A DNA stretch of 64,000 nucleotides from Rhynchopus sp. YZ270_cl-10 (GCA_964035575.1 OZ037888.1:1-64000); one strand, 5' to 3'. Numbered from the stretch's first letter, positions 11,931 through 23,769 are shown. The notes: generated by a model from the sequence alone, not told the origin. Made by a program: numbers and translations.

Positions 11931-12714
11931 AGAAAACCACCATATTTTTGACATTGATGACAGGCTTCCCAGCACAAGTCAGTATTTAGAACAGTGTCGT
12001 TGTTCATTGGAAGCACAACGATTATCGCTTGCCACACAACTTTGTCAAACATGGGAAGTCTCAAAATAAACGTGCCTTCCTTACGTTAAGATGTGTGGAA
12101 AATAGCCAAGCACACAAGTACCATTATTTTGACACTGGTAGCAGTCTTCCCCGGAGATGATAGTAAATAACATTGTGCAAACTGTGCAAACTTTCTTATA
12201 GTCATGCAAACCTGAAAAATTAATAGCGGCGGAGCAACCACACCACAACCAGACAAGCTTGCTACATGTTGGCGAGCTTTCTTATCCCTGTGAGTAATTT
12301 TGCGGCGGATCCAAACAGCTTAACAACCACAGTCTCTTATGTGTCAATATTAGCGGCGGAGCAAAATATCCTTCCTTAAACACACTGCTAAACTGCTAAA
12401 TTTAGCAGTTTTTGTCCAAATATTTAGTGGGTAAATCCTGCTACATTTCAGTGACCTTTTCTGATAATCTTTTACTGTATCAGTCATGTCAGCAGCATGT
12501 ATCAATAATTCGCGGCGTAGCAACGTGCCTCAAAACTACATCCTCCCTCATTTTTTCGACTTTTCCGTGTCATTTCAGGTTTTCTATGAATGAATAGGCA
12601 CATCATTTCTGCATTTGCTGAATGATACTAATCTTTTCAACATTAATTCGCGGCGGAGCCATATACCTCACAACCACACCATCCTGCCACATTTTAGCGA
12701 GCTTTCTTCTAGTA
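11931..12714. repeat. Degenerate repeat region ending short unit 2
   Basis: Same decayed motif family as 7.44-9.45 kb, with GCGGCGGAGC near 12,225, 12,310, 12,352, 12,512 and 12,650. It ends TTTTAGCGAGCTTTCTTCTA immediately before array C. No gene is seen. Confidence 0.6.
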
Positions 12715-13809
12715 CGGGTTTGCGGGTTTGCGGGTTTGCGGGTTTGCGGGTTTGCGGGTTTGCGGGTTTGCGGGTTTGCGGGTTTGCGGGTTTGCGGGTT
12801 TGCGGGTTTGCGGGTTTGCGGGTTTGCGGGTTTGCGGGTTTGCGGGTTTGCGGGTTTGCGGGTTTGCGGGTTTGCGGGTTTGCGGGTTTGCGGGTTTGCG
12901 GGTTTGCGGGTTTGCGGGTTTGCGGGTTTGCGGGTTTGCGGGTTTGCGGGTTTGCGGGTTTGCGGGTTTGCGGGTTTGCGGGTTTGCGGGTTTGCGGGTT
13001 TGCGGGTTTGCGGGTTTGCGGGTTTGCGGGTTTGCGGGTTTGCGGGTTTGCGGGTTTGCGGGTTTGCGGGTTTGCGGGTTTGCGGGTTTGCGGGTTTGCG
13101 GGTTTGCGGGTTTGCGGGTTTGCGGGTTTGCGGGTTTGCGGGTTTGCGGGTTTGCGGGTTTGCGGGTTTGCGGGTTTGCGGGTTTGCGGGTTTGCGGGTT
13201 TGCGGGTTTGCGGGTTTACGGGTTTGCGGGTTTGCGGGTTTGCGGGTTTGCGGGTTTACGGGTTTGCGGGTTTGCGGGTTTGCGGGTTTGCGGGTTTGCG
13301 GGTTTGCGGGTTTGCGGGTTTGCGGGTTTGCGGGTTTGCGGGTTTGCGGGTTTGCGGGTTTGCGGGTTTGCGGGTTTGCGGGTTTGCGGGTTTGCGGGTT
13401 TGCGGGTTTGCGGGTTTGCGGGTTTGCGGGTTTGCGGGTTTGCGGGTTTGCGGGTTTGCGGGTTTGCGGGTTTGCGGGTTTGCGGGTTTGCGGGTTTGCG
13501 GGTTTACGGGTTTGCGGGTTTGCGGGTTTGCGGGTTTGCGGGTTTGCGGGTTTGCGGGTTTGCGGGTTTGCGGGTTTGCGGGTTTGCGGGTTTGCGGGTT
13601 TGCGGGTTTGCGGGTTTGCGGGTTTGCGGGTTTGCGGGTTTGCGGGTTTGCGGGTTTGCGGGTTTGCGGGTTTGCGGGTTTGCGGGTTTGCGGGTTTGCG
13701 GGTTTGCGGGTTTGCGGGTTTGCGGGTTTGCGGGTTTGCGGGTTTGCGGGTTTGCGGGTTTGCGGGTTTGCGGGTTTGCGGGTTTGCGGGTTTGCGGGTT
13801 TGCGGGTTT
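12715..13809 (+). repeat. 8-bp satellite array C, (GGGTTTGC)n, about 137 copies
   Basis: Tandem GGGTTTGC with three G-to-A type variants (TTTACGGG), near 13,218, 13,258 and 13,506. The first two are exactly five units apart. It joins short unit 2 to the first autonomous element. Confidence 0.98.
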
Positions 13810-15689
13810 CTAGTTATTACGGGTTTGAGGGGTACAAAATGGCGACGCTGCAGGATTGCTGGATCGCGTGGTCCCAGTATTTCTGATAATACACTCCGGT
13901 AGATTGGGGCCCAAAAACGACGTAATGTACTGGGTTTGGATGTTAGCATTTTCTGAAGATACCTAAAATGGGTGCGGCATTTCACGGCTATTTTTGTGAA
14001 GGAATTGACGATATTTTGTGGTTCTAAGGTGTGTGTATTGTATGTGACGAAAATTTCAAAATGTGACATAAGTATGAAATATGGCCAGTATGCCCATAAA
14101 ATGAGGCCATTGCAACCCTGGAGGACCACATTGGACATATTGGGCCAAATTTAGGTGTGTAAGTGTATCGGCTTTAAAATATTTTTTTTCGTGATTTTTG
14201 GGGTCATTTTTTGGCTGGGAAAATTGGGCCACATTTAACCACAACTACTCAAAACATCAAATCTGTGGCTTTAATGGACTGATTGGGCGTTTTTATGACC
14301 TGGACATGGGGGTCAGATACCATTTTAGACATGTTAAAAATTGGTCAGAAGACCCTGAGAGAAGAACCAAGGTCAAATTGACCTTGAGTACTGGGTCAAA
14401 TTTGTGTGGGAAAAATGCCCAGTACATAATTGTTGATGCGCAAAAGTGCAAAATTCCTTCAGCAATGGCTTCATATGACATTTCCATAACCTGGACATGG
14501 GGGTCAGACTCCACTTTTGACCACCTAAAATTTGGTCATACACATGTATGAGACCCCAAAAACCAGGATTTTGACCAAAAAATTTTTCCCAGCAATTTTT
14601 GCCTACAAAAAATCGAAAAAAAAATTTTTTGATTTTGGCTCTCCGGAGTCTGTGCGTGCTGTGGTGGGGTCAATTTGCGCTGAGAAATGGGTATTTTTGA
14701 CCTAAAATGCATGGATCAGTTTTTTCATGATTTTTGGTGTTTTTGGTGTTTTGTGTGGGTTTTTTGGTCAGTACATAGTGTGCAGTGATCAAAAGTGCAA
14801 AGTTCCTTCGTCAATGGCTTCACAGGAAATTTTTATGACCGGGACATGGGGGTCAGACTCCACTTTTGACCACCTAAAATTTGGTCATACACACGTGTGA
14901 GACCGCAAAAACCAGGATTTTGACCAAAAAAATTTTCCCAGGTACATAATCTGTGCACTGATCAAGATTACAAAATTCATTTGTATGGATGAATTGAATA
15001 TCAGGTATGTGTAGGTTTCTGTGTGGGAAGTGGTGGTGATGAGGATAGGAAAAAAGAAACAGTAAAAGTGCGTGAGCTATTCAGTCATTTTGTGTGTTTT
15101 TTCTTTTTCTTTTTCTTTTTCCTTTTCTCATTTTTGATCTTTTTATTTTTATGGCATGACAATACTCTCACCCGCCAAAGTGAGCGCCTTCTTCAAGGTG
15201 TAGTCTTTTTTTAAAGCTATGTTTTAACCTCTTCCGCAAACCCGAAAACCCGCAAACCCTATATTTCCTTATTTTTTTTAATCCAAGACAAAAATATTTT
15301 CTTCATCACAAGAGAGTATCTCCGGCTGGGAAGAAAAAAACAACAAAAACTGCTGATCAAACCGGTCAAAAAGTCTCTGTAAAAATAAAAACTGCTACAA
15401 TTTCCAAACTAATTGATTTTTTTTAAAACTAAACGAACTCCACAAAAACAGTTTAAAAAAACAGTGAAACAGAAACAAAAATAAAATCCTTTTTTTTAGA
15501 TGGGCTAAGCTTACCCAGTTTTTTTTTTCTCATATTTTTTTTCAATCCAATGAACATGTTCAAACAAATATTTCTTCATCACAAGAGATTTAATCTGATT
15601 CTCTCCGGCTGGGAAGAAAAAAAAAATAAAAATAAAAATAAAAGTCTTTTACAGTAATTTACTGTAAAGAAAAAAAGGAAAAAAATTTT
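13810..15689. other. Non-coding 3' region of Helitron copy 1
   Basis: 13,810-14,712 is the X' module shared with unit 2. Up to ~14,940 there is a further ~349-bp repeat. The rest is A/T tracts, a pyrimidine run at ~15,100-15,125 (repeated TTTTTC), and two copies of a CTTCATCACAAGAGA...CTCCGGCTGGGAAGAAAAAA block at ~15,300 and ~15,570. At 15,235-15,259 the plus strand reads CGCAAACCCGAAAACCCGCA, a short inverted-orientation echo of the 8-bp satellite. No gene is seen. Confidence 0.7.
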
Positions 15690-18520
15690 TTAGTCAAGAT
15701 CACCCGGTTGAAAGTCAGAAAGGTGATTGTCTGGAAATGTGGGGTAAATTAGGGCTTTTTTATGTGCTTTCAGTACATTTTCTGGAGTTCCTGTACCAAT
15801 GTTGAAGTGGGGAGGTTGATAAGTTTGCACTATCAGCAGTCTCTTTTCTGATGGTATTTGCATAAGAACATCTTCAGGAGATTGCCCCTTTGGCAAAAAA
15901 TGAAAGCAAGAATATCCTTCTGTCTCATAGGTCCTAGAAGTGACTACTGTGATAAGAGACCTAAGCATGAGAGACATCAGTGCTACTTCTACCTCCTGCG
16001 CATAACTGTCATCGGCATTATTTGTGACGCGTTGAAGAAGGTCATCAAAGTTCCTGTTTTGTTTACAGGTGTGGTAGAAAAGTTTAGGTTTGCGGGTTTG
16101 CGGGTTTGCACAAATACAAATGCTACATACCTTTTTTTTTTCTCTTCATCATCAAAAAGTAAGGGATGCTCCTGGATCATAATCTCATTCCTGAGCAAGA
16201 ACTCTGCAAATCTTCTGCGTAGAGCATGACCATCATTTCTTTTTCCAGTGAGGAGCTGCTGTATGGCGTGATAGAAACACGTTCCATCACCAGTAACGTC
16301 AATTTGTCCGAGGTTGAACCTGCTCAGAACATGTTGAATATTATTCTCATTGTTCCTGTAAAATATTGGTAATGGTTTTAAAGTTGTTGACCACGAAAAA
16401 AACATACCTATTTTTTTCAGAAACTGTAGTTGTTACATTTTTTTGTGGATGAGAAGCTTCTGGAACGTTGTTGTGGATATATTCCCTGTATAAATTGTAG
16501 TGTATTATTTAATTAAAAATGTACAATAATTACTGTAACCATAATGTAATGCTAACATACCATCCCCCCTCTGGAAATGTAAAAGGATAGAAATCCATCG
16601 GTTGTTCTTCTTCATCCTTTGTCCAGGGAGTTACTACAAGAGACCTTCCACATGCCGGGTTGTTGATTTCGTGTTCTTTATCATCAATGGGGCTTCCATC
16701 AGCATCAGGGGAACACACCACTGCAGGGTTTTCTGAAGGGTTTGCTGCACGTTCATGCATGGCCTTTGCATATACAGCCTCTGTAAGCCTCAGGTCCCGC
16801 TTCAGCTGATTCCTCCTTTCCTTACTGACCTTCATCTTTATTCCCCCAACTGACTCCTCAATGGCAGAGATGACCTCCTGGTGGACACAGTTATACAAAT
16901 TTGTATCACCTTGAGGTGGAAGACAAATCTTGATGTCATTCCTGCTGCACACCCTTGACATTGCAACGTACAGATGGCCATGAGAGAAGCAGGGCGACTG
17001 TGACACATCAAGACCCACCCTCCTGAGAGTTTGTCCCTGAGACTTATTAATCGTCATGGCAAAAGACAGCCGCACTGGAAACTGCTGACGTACAAAGTCG
17101 ATGGTGAGATCCTTCGCATCACCATCGCAGGGCAGGCGAGGTATGGCAACAGTTTCTGGCTTTTTCCCGTTTTTGTTCCGCCACTCGCATTCTTCCGCCA
17201 GGTGGGTGCAGACAAGGATGTTCTTCTTCACCTCCTTCACAACAAGACGCGTTCCATTGCACAGTCCACCTGCGGGGTCGAGGTTCTTTAGAAGCATTAC
17301 AATACAGTTGACCTTCAGGTTCAGGATGTGTGGAGGAAGACGTGCATGGTTCATTGCATTGAGTGCTTCAGTGGTGAAGAATTCATTTGCTCCTGGGTCC
17401 TTGCAGGTATCCTCTGACATACGGGTAATTGTCTCTCCTGGGAAGCTGCTGAGAATTTTTTCGTTCATGTAGACCTGGCGTGCGTTTGTAGGGCACAGCA
17501 AAGCACAGTTCTCATACATTCCATTCTTGATGTCAGGAAATGTAAAGTCAATCAAAGTATCCTCAGTCACCTTTTTGTTCTTTTTTTCAAAAATGATAGC
17601 ATGTGGCACCTGCATAACTGCTTCTGTGTCCTCAGCACCCTCCACATCCCCAGCCTCATTCACAGACCCATCACCAACCTTCATGAGGTACTCACGGAAA
17701 GCGTCGTCGTCCTTCACCCTCATGACCTGCGTCAGGGACATTTTTGTGAGTTGGTTCCAGAGGTATGAGTTGTGGAGCGAAATCGAGATGCTTTCAAAGC
17801 TCCCTTTGTTTGCCCCTGGAACAGGAAGGATTTGCCTGAAGTCTCCTCCAAGAAGCACTGTCACTCCTCCAAATGGTTGTGAACATCCCCTCAACCTCTG
17901 AAGCGTTCTGTCTACTACCTCTATGCTTGCCTTTTGTGCCATTACCACCTCATCCCAGACAATGAGGTCAGTGCGCCTTAGGAGTTCGACATGGTCATCA
18001 TCAAGCCCGCACATCCGCTTTGAGTTTGGTTCAAGATCTATTGGGATCTTAAATCGGCTGTGTGCAGTTCTGCCTCCTGGTAGTAGTGTAGCTGCTATCC
18101 CTGATGTTGCCACAGCGATTGAAAAGCGGTCCTCCTCATTCTGTTGAAGTGGCTGCTGCTGCTGCTGCTGCTGTTGTTGCTTTGCCCTTGCCCTTCTGCT
18201 CCTGGCCCAGTACAAACACGCCTGGTACAGGAATGTCTTGCCTGTTCCTGCTGCACCCTGCAAAAATATGACCTTCCCCTGGTTACCTTCAACAGATTCC
18301 TTCACAGAGTTGAAGACATTCTGCTGCCCTTCGTTGAGGTTGTGAGGTTGCCTTGAATCTGTTCAAACTTCTTCAGCATTTCACCCTCATCATACCTCTC
18401 TGTGTTTAAGACAAACTCTGTGCTCTGCCCTGTAGTACCTTCAGGAGGAGTGGGGAGCCCAAGATCTTCCATTGAAGTCTTAACGTTCGCTTCCTTAAGG
18501 AGCCGTTGCATGTCTAGCAA
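15690..18520 (-). pseudogene. PIF1-like helicase and OTU protease region of Helitron copy 1, frameshifted
   Basis: Downstream half of the Rep-helicase gene of copy 1. Helicase motifs GAAGTGKT (Walker A), VWDE (Walker B), GGDFRQ, INKSQGQT and the final HLYVAMSR are all present. An 8-bp tandem duplication (TGAGGTTG twice, around 18,334-18,349) shifts the frame between the N-terminal ~60 residues and Walker A. Copy 2 lacks it and reads through. Predicted introns downstream match copy 2: 16486-16560 (75 nt), 16356-16407 (52 nt) and 16054-16130 (77 nt). They join the helicase to an OTU domain that ends at 15690. As it stands, a full helicase would not be made from this copy unless splicing avoids the duplication. 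Confidence 0.85.
16086..16109 (+). repeat. Short GGGTTTGC tract inside an OTU intron, copy 1
   Basis: About three partial copies of the satellite unit (AGGTTTGCGGGTTTGCGGG) sit within the 77-nt intron 16054-16130, in the same orientation as the big arrays. It is the only such tract inside the element's gene. Confidence 0.9.
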
Positions 18521-18524
18521 AGCT

Positions 18525-21500
18525 TTACGCTTTAGGGTAGATGTGGTTGCTTGGTACTGCTTCCTCCCGTTCCTGCCTTTTTACTCTGTCCAAAGGTGGC
18601 GCACACAGCTCAAACTCATACTCTGCCCACGCCTTTGCAACGTCTTCTGCAGTGGTCATGTAGTTTATTATTATCATTGCAAACGTAAAACGGATGGCAC
18701 GTGAGGACAGTGTTGTATTGATGCACTCTTTCAGGGCGTTACGCAAGATTGCCCCATCATGGATAAGCCCCATTTCTGCTGCAGCTGCATAAAATGTAGG
18801 ATGAACAACGGAGCCTATGGTTCTCAGCTCTTCAAAGCTGCATGATCCACGCTTGCACAGAAGAAGTAGACGGAGACAGTGCAACTCCTTATCCTTTACA
18901 GGGGCCCAGTACATCCTGCCGATTGAGAGGCCTTCTCCTTCATTTCTTTTTGAGTGAGGGCCAGGTTTATAGCAGCCTTCTTCCTCGCACCACCCATATC
19001 CCGGTCTCAGCTGCCATTCCTTCTTTTCTCTGGGGTAAGAAAAGAATTCTGGGACATCATTGTAAAGTAGTTTGTCAAAGCCTTTGTAGGCTTCATGTGC
19101 TGGAATGCCTTCACGATGCTTCTTGCATCTTTCATTTGCTTCGAAAAAGGCAAGGAGTGTACTTTTGGATTTTGCAGCCGCATCCCTTCTCCTTGAGTCA
19201 TCACCATAATTCTTTAAAGGAAAGTACACCCTCTGCTCATCTTCGAGGTGGATGTGGAGTCTCTGCACTCCTGGGTAAATCCGCACCATCTTTGTTCCGA
19301 GTAGGTACCCACAAGCATCAGCCGCAGTCAAACAATGTGCCTTCAGAAACCTCATAATGCTCCCAGTGGTCGTTGTCGTTGTTGTGGTTTTTGCTTCTGA
19401 TGGCCCTCCTTTATGCTTTGTATCTTCCTTTATCACACCATCTACCTCATTCTCCCCCTTGAATAAGTATTTGAACAAATATTTAGCAGCAAGAATCCCG
19501 CGCACTGCCTCAATGTTGATGTGGCACTGGTACTTGAGGAGAAGATACGCATTGTAGGGAACCACCCACCTGTTGTTCCTCTGGTTTGGGTGAGTAGTTT
19601 CCCCTGGGTGTTTTTCTTTCCATTTCTTCACAACGTCTGGATCCACATAAGACAGTATCCCATGATCCCTTCTTATGACAAAGGCGTAGCCATCATTGCC
19701 AGAGGTGGTGAAATCTCTGAAGTCCTTGGGGAAGTTGGACTTGCAATATTTGCACTTTCCATCCTTTCCCTTCTGTAGACAGGGAGAGCCTCTATTTTTA
19801 AGGCAGTCATTGTGCATGAGGTACTCGCTTACAGCTTTGTAGAGGTTAGGATGTGTTTCTGGGTCCGGGAGCTCAGCATGCACGATGTGGTCGATGTTGA
19901 ACGGGTCCTTAGGTGACGTTTTATTGTTGTTCCAAAGGATTGCGTGGCAGTGAGGGAGCCCTCTCTTCTGGTACTCGGTCACCATCACCATTGCAATATT
20001 TTGTCCAAGAACATTCTTTTTGCGTATGTCGTCCACAAGTTCCTTGACTTTTAAGTCGAACACACGGTGAACAAGCTCCGGACGGTCGAGGGCCGTTTCT
20101 CCTTCGAGAAGATTGGATTGTATCTCCTCCCACATCGGGTTGCATGTCATTGTGAGAAAGAAATCAGCTTTCCCATACTTTGCGTATATTGCAAGTGTGT
20201 CGTTGAGTAATTGTGCCCTCGCAGCTACTCCTCTCTCAAATGAAGAAGGCATAGAGATTTCGTTTGTCGGTGGAATCTGTTTCCCAGAGGTGATGTCTTT
20301 CTTGGAGGCGTAGCCCATTCCCCTTCCAACAATATGGTATTTCAGTCGCTGATACATGCCACGCATCGCCATGTCGATGAAGAACTGCTGTGTCAGCGTT
20401 CCATGCATGAGCAGGGGGTTGTAGGACAACGGGTCTTTGCTGCTGTTCGGACGGTGGTGCATGAGATATGTTGCGTACTGCTTTGCTGAGATGAATGTTG
20501 AAGATGGTGTCGTTTCAGCTAGGTTAGTAGCGTTGCGAAGAACCTCATGCATTGAGTCCACAGCTCTGTCTTCTTCTGCACAACGTTCCCATCCACCATT
20601 CCACTCTTCAGGGTCTACCTGCATCGCATCATCCTTTTCACCGCTGTTGAGCGCTTCAGGGTTTGGTGCTGTTGGTTCAGGGTTGTTCGTGTTTTGGGCA
20701 TCATCATCATCATCATCATCACTGTCAGATGCAGCTCCGCGGTTCACCACCCTGTGAGGCATCTTCAGGCGGAACCCATTATTCTCGGTGGGATTCAGAT
20801 GGGCTAATGGATATGAAAGCAGTTCATAGAGTTGGTTAAAGTCATCAATGATGATTGGTGCGTTCCACTTTGGATCCTTACCCCCATTTTCAGCACACGT
20901 AAACATTGGGTACACAGTAAATTTGCGCTCTGCAGGTGCGGCTTCATCGATGGTGTAGAACATCTTAACAGCACCCTTTGCCTCATCGGTTGTATATTCT
21001 GACCCTGTCTTGCTTGCCAGGACTTCATGGAAGTCAATCCTCATCTTCTTCAGCTCATCCTCGCGACCCTTATACTGCTGTGAAATTGCTTTGAACTTTG
21101 CTGCAAATGCATTGTCTCCAAGAAGAAGATGACACTTCTCAGCAAGACCAAGAAGATTGTCAGGGAGGACCCCTCCAGTCATGCTTTTTTTATTGTCTGT
21201 GCTGCTGACGTTTGGATCAACAAACCAGGACTCTGTGAGAGCATCGTCATAAAAGCCATTGAATTTTTTTAATCCCCTACCTTCCAGAGCCACTGCTGAG
21301 AAGCCCTTTGGCACACGGCTGTCTCGGCGGATTTTGTTCTCTACCATCGCGAAGAATGCGTTCAGCTGAATTGAAACCCTTTTGTAGAATTTGTCCTGAA
21401 GAAGTTCAAGGTGGTCTTGGCTGATTATTTTGGGCATATCTGGCAGGGACACCTTTCCACCAGTGCAGCATATTTTTGATGACTCTCCACGAAACAGCAA

Positions 21501-23324
21501 TGCCCCGCAATGCTTGCAGGGTTTGTCCATCTCTCCGCATGAGTGCTTCTTAATGCTGTCATCCACCTCTTCGCGCAGTGCTGCCCCCAGGTGCCGGTAG
21601 GTGAATATTTTTTTGACTCCCTGTCTCTGCAGCTTTCTGTTTAGATCAGCTCTTTGTTCCTCAACAATACTGCTCTGTTTTTCCATCTGAAACTCTGCTT
21701 CGTGAAACAGGGTCCCAGACATGTATTTTGCCTCTGACTGTACAACGTCAAAATCAGCTTTGGAATGTTTCTCTATAAGCTCCCCCATGAGGTTCTGCTC
21801 TTTGATCATGAGCTCCTTGAGGTTTCTTATTTGCCGTGCACTCCATATAGACTTTGCTTCCTCCACAGAAGCTGGGTCGAACACCATTTTTGACATTGGG
21901 TCCACGTTTCTCAGCGTAACAAAACTGGCCTCATGCTCAAGCAAAAAAATCCTAGCTTTAACCTCCTCAAGCTCATCAAGTTTGGTATACGTCTGCTGCC
22001 TTTTTGTTTCAAGTGACTTTAGCTTTCTGAGATCCCATTTTTTTTGCATGATGTCGACCACACAGTCGTTGAAGGTGTGAGATTTTGGTTTGTTGTCCTT
22101 AATCAAGGGGACATTTATGTGTGACCACAGCAGCACTTTTTGGAACCTTAGCAGATTATCCTGTGTGGCATAGTATGGCCTTGAAGAAGTCCTTAACGCC
22201 GAAATGCGAAATACTTCAGCTGAATGGAACAGCCAGGAAAATAACGGCGGTGTGTAATCGTTGAAGTCAAAGTACTGGGGAAGTTCTATGGCTGCCAAAC
22301 ACAAAACTGCTGCAACACTAGCAGACAGTGCAGGTGTTATAGCACTCACATTCTCCTTTTGTAACTCTCTCTCATCCTGTCCAAGCAAAATGTATGAAAG
22401 ATAGTCCATTTTGCAATTGAGAGTTTTGAACCTCAGGCAGTATTGTGTGATGTGTTTCAGTAGAATATTTACCTCTGCAAACTGTGCATAGCAGTACGGA
22501 CATGTTTTTTCGCAGGTTGCTGCATGTGATTTCATGTTTTTAACCTCGGTGAATTCTTCCCCACAGTGCTCACAGCAAAGTTTTCCTAAGCACGCATGAT
22601 TTTCCTTCTGTGCCTGCAGAGGTGATGAAAAACTGCGCCTACAAAGAGTACAGGCAGGTTGACATTTTTTCAGATGCTCCGTCAATTTGTGAATACGTTT
22701 GTATGTAGCATCGCAATTAGGACATTTGAAACGGCCGTCTGAAGTCTTATCCAGTTTTTGCTTCTTGGGGGGTGGCACATCAGGAGTAGAAGGTGCTTCC
22801 TGAGGAGAAGGAGTAGAAGGTGCTTCCTGAAACCCACCTGTGCAGCCCTTCTGATGATTGTGCCTCTCAAGGAAATTAGAAAACGTAATTCTGCACTTTG
22901 GACACGTTTTTTTGCATTTTTTTGAGCCTTTTTTGTGTGCTTTGAGCTGTTTATCTACTGCAAAGCTGGCACCACAGTTTTCACAAATGAAAGGTTTCTG
23001 CTCCTGCGCACTTCTTGGTTCATCATCTCCCCTCTTCCGTTTTGTACTGCATTCTACTGTTGTAGGTTCATTGCGCTCATCTTCTGTTTTTTCCTTTTCT
23101 TCATCATCCTCTCCAGTCTGTTTTTGAAAAGCTTCTGTATCATCTTCTTCTGCCTCCTGTGTTGCTTCTTTTGTTGTCTTAGGCTTTTTGTCAGCACGCC
23201 CATCCGCAGACCCGCTCTCACTACGTTGCCTTTTCATATTATTTATGCCATGTGTTCCTATGCTAATGTATGTGAAGAAAGAAGGAATCTGGGAAACAAT
23301 GTGAATAGAAATATTAATTCTCAT
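18525..23324 (-). CDS. Helitron Rep (zinc fingers and HUH nuclease), copy 1
   Basis: A 1,599-codon open frame. Met at codon 1 (ATG) and Met30 (MKRQRSESGS, basic, NLS-like) are both possible starts. Residues 113-296 hold six C2HC-type fingers (CxxC, then His, then Cys), with CENCGASF as the first. A CKHCGALLF...ICCTGG block typical of Helitron Rep N-terminal regions follows. The nuclease core has FFLTMTCNPMWEEI, the HUH metal site in GLPHCHAIL (about residues 1125-1127), CKSNFPKDF, RWVVPYNAYLLLKY, and the two-tyrosine motif KYLFKYLFKG (Tyr about 1282 and 1286). These are the residues Helitron Rep uses to nick and rejoin DNA. It stops 5 bp before the helicase frame opens, and a short intron may join them (see copy 2). 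Confidence 0.9.
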   Translation of the reverse strand: MRINISIHIVSQIPSFFTYISIGTHGINNMKRQRSESGSADGRADKKPKTTKEATQEAEEDDTEAFQKQTGEDDEEKEKTEDERNEPTTVECSTKRKRGDDEPRSAQEQKPFICENCGASFAVDKQLKAHKKGSKKCKKTCPKCRITFSNFLERHNHQKGCTGGFQEAPSTPSPQEAPSTPDVPPPKKQKLDKTSDGRFKCPNCDATYKRIHKLTEHLKKCQPACTLCRRSFSSPLQAQKENHACLGKLCCEHCGEEFTEVKNMKSHAATCEKTCPYCYAQFAEVNILLKHITQYCLRFKTLNCKMDYLSYILLGQDERELQKENVSAITPALSASVAAVLCLAAIELPQYFDFNDYTPPLFSWLFHSAEVFRISALRTSSRPYYATQDNLLRFQKVLLWSHINVPLIKDNKPKSHTFNDCVVDIMQKKWDLRKLKSLETKRQQTYTKLDELEEVKARIFLLEHEASFVTLRNVDPMSKMVFDPASVEEAKSIWSARQIRNLKELMIKEQNLMGELIEKHSKADFDVVQSEAKYMSGTLFHEAEFQMEKQSSIVEEQRADLNRKLQRQGVKKIFTYRHLGAALREEVDDSIKKHSCGEMDKPCKHCGALLFRGESSKICCTGGKVSLPDMPKIISQDHLELLQDKFYKRVSIQLNAFFAMVENKIRRDSRVPKGFSAVALEGRGLKKFNGFYDDALTESWFVDPNVSSTDNKKSMTGGVLPDNLLGLAEKCHLLLGDNAFAAKFKAISQQYKGREDELKKMRIDFHEVLASKTGSEYTTDEAKGAVKMFYTIDEAAPAERKFTVYPMFTCAENGGKDPKWNAPIIIDDFNQLYELLSYPLAHLNPTENNGFRLKMPHRVVNRGAASDSDDDDDDDAQNTNNPEPTAPNPEALNSGEKDDAMQVDPEEWNGGWERCAEEDRAVDSMHEVLRNATNLAETTPSSTFISAKQYATYLMHHRPNSSKDPLSYNPLLMHGTLTQQFFIDMAMRGMYQRLKYHIVGRGMGYASKKDITSGKQIPPTNEISMPSSFERGVAARAQLLNDTLAIYAKYGKADFFLTMTCNPMWEEIQSNLLEGETALDRPELVHRVFDLKVKELVDDIRKKNVLGQNIAMVMVTEYQKRGLPHCHAILWNNNKTSPKDPFNIDHIVHAELPDPETHPNLYKAVSEYLMHNDCLKNRGSPCLQKGKDGKCKYCKSNFPKDFRDFTTSGNDGYAFVIRRDHGILSYVDPDVVKKWKEKHPGETTHPNQRNNRWVVPYNAYLLLKYQCHINIEAVRGILAAKYLFKYLFKGENEVDGVIKEDTKHKGGPSEAKTTTTTTTTGSIMRFLKAHCLTAADACGYLLGTKMVRIYPGVQRLHIHLEDEQRVYFPLKNYGDDSRRRDAAAKSKSTLLAFFEANERCKKHREGIPAHEAYKGFDKLLYNDVPEFFSYPREKKEWQLRPGYGWCEEEGCYKPGPHSKRNEGEGLSIGRMYWAPVKDKELHCLRLLLLCKRGSCSFEELRTIGSVVHPTFYAAAAEMGLIHDGAILRNALKECINTTLSSRAIRFTFAMIIINYMTTAEDVAKAWAEYEFELCAPPLDRVKRQEREEAVPSNHIYPKA

Positions 23325-23769
23325 TAAACTCTCTTTCGTTTTGGGGAAGTGTTTCCCTCTTCAGCTTATGTTGTCTTTGTATTAGCCTTCTTATTAGTGT
23401 GCCCATCATCAGATCTTTCCTCGCTTTCGTTGTCTTTTCATTTTTTTTTTTGCAAAAAGTAAAGTACCCAGACCACTGTTATGTTAGTTTTGAATAGTTG
23501 TGATAAATTGCTAGAAATTGTATTGTAGAAAATATAAAATGGTGGGTGGGAGAAAGTTTTGAGTTTTCAAGAAGGAAAATAAAAAAGTCTCACAACTAAG
23601 TTTTCAAAAAAAAATAATTAAAAAATGATCTTGAAAATTTTGACAAAAATTAAAACCAATCTGCATGTGCATTAAAAAAAGGGGAACCCATATTTTTGCG
23701 CAGGAAGAAGTAATTTGCACATTCTCTGCGATAAGAAATACCCCCAAACGAAAAAAAAAAAATTATTCT
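23325..23769. other. Intergenic spacer within Helitron copy 1
   Basis: AT-rich, 445 bp, between the small accessory gene and Rep. It presumably contains the Rep 5' leader and promoter, but no motif stands out. No gene is seen. Confidence 0.5.

Noticed and set aside
18842-22080. Plus-strand open frames opposite Rep (for example 171 and 119 codons)
   Set aside because: They are antisense to the long Rep frame, lack domains and recur only because the element is duplicated.
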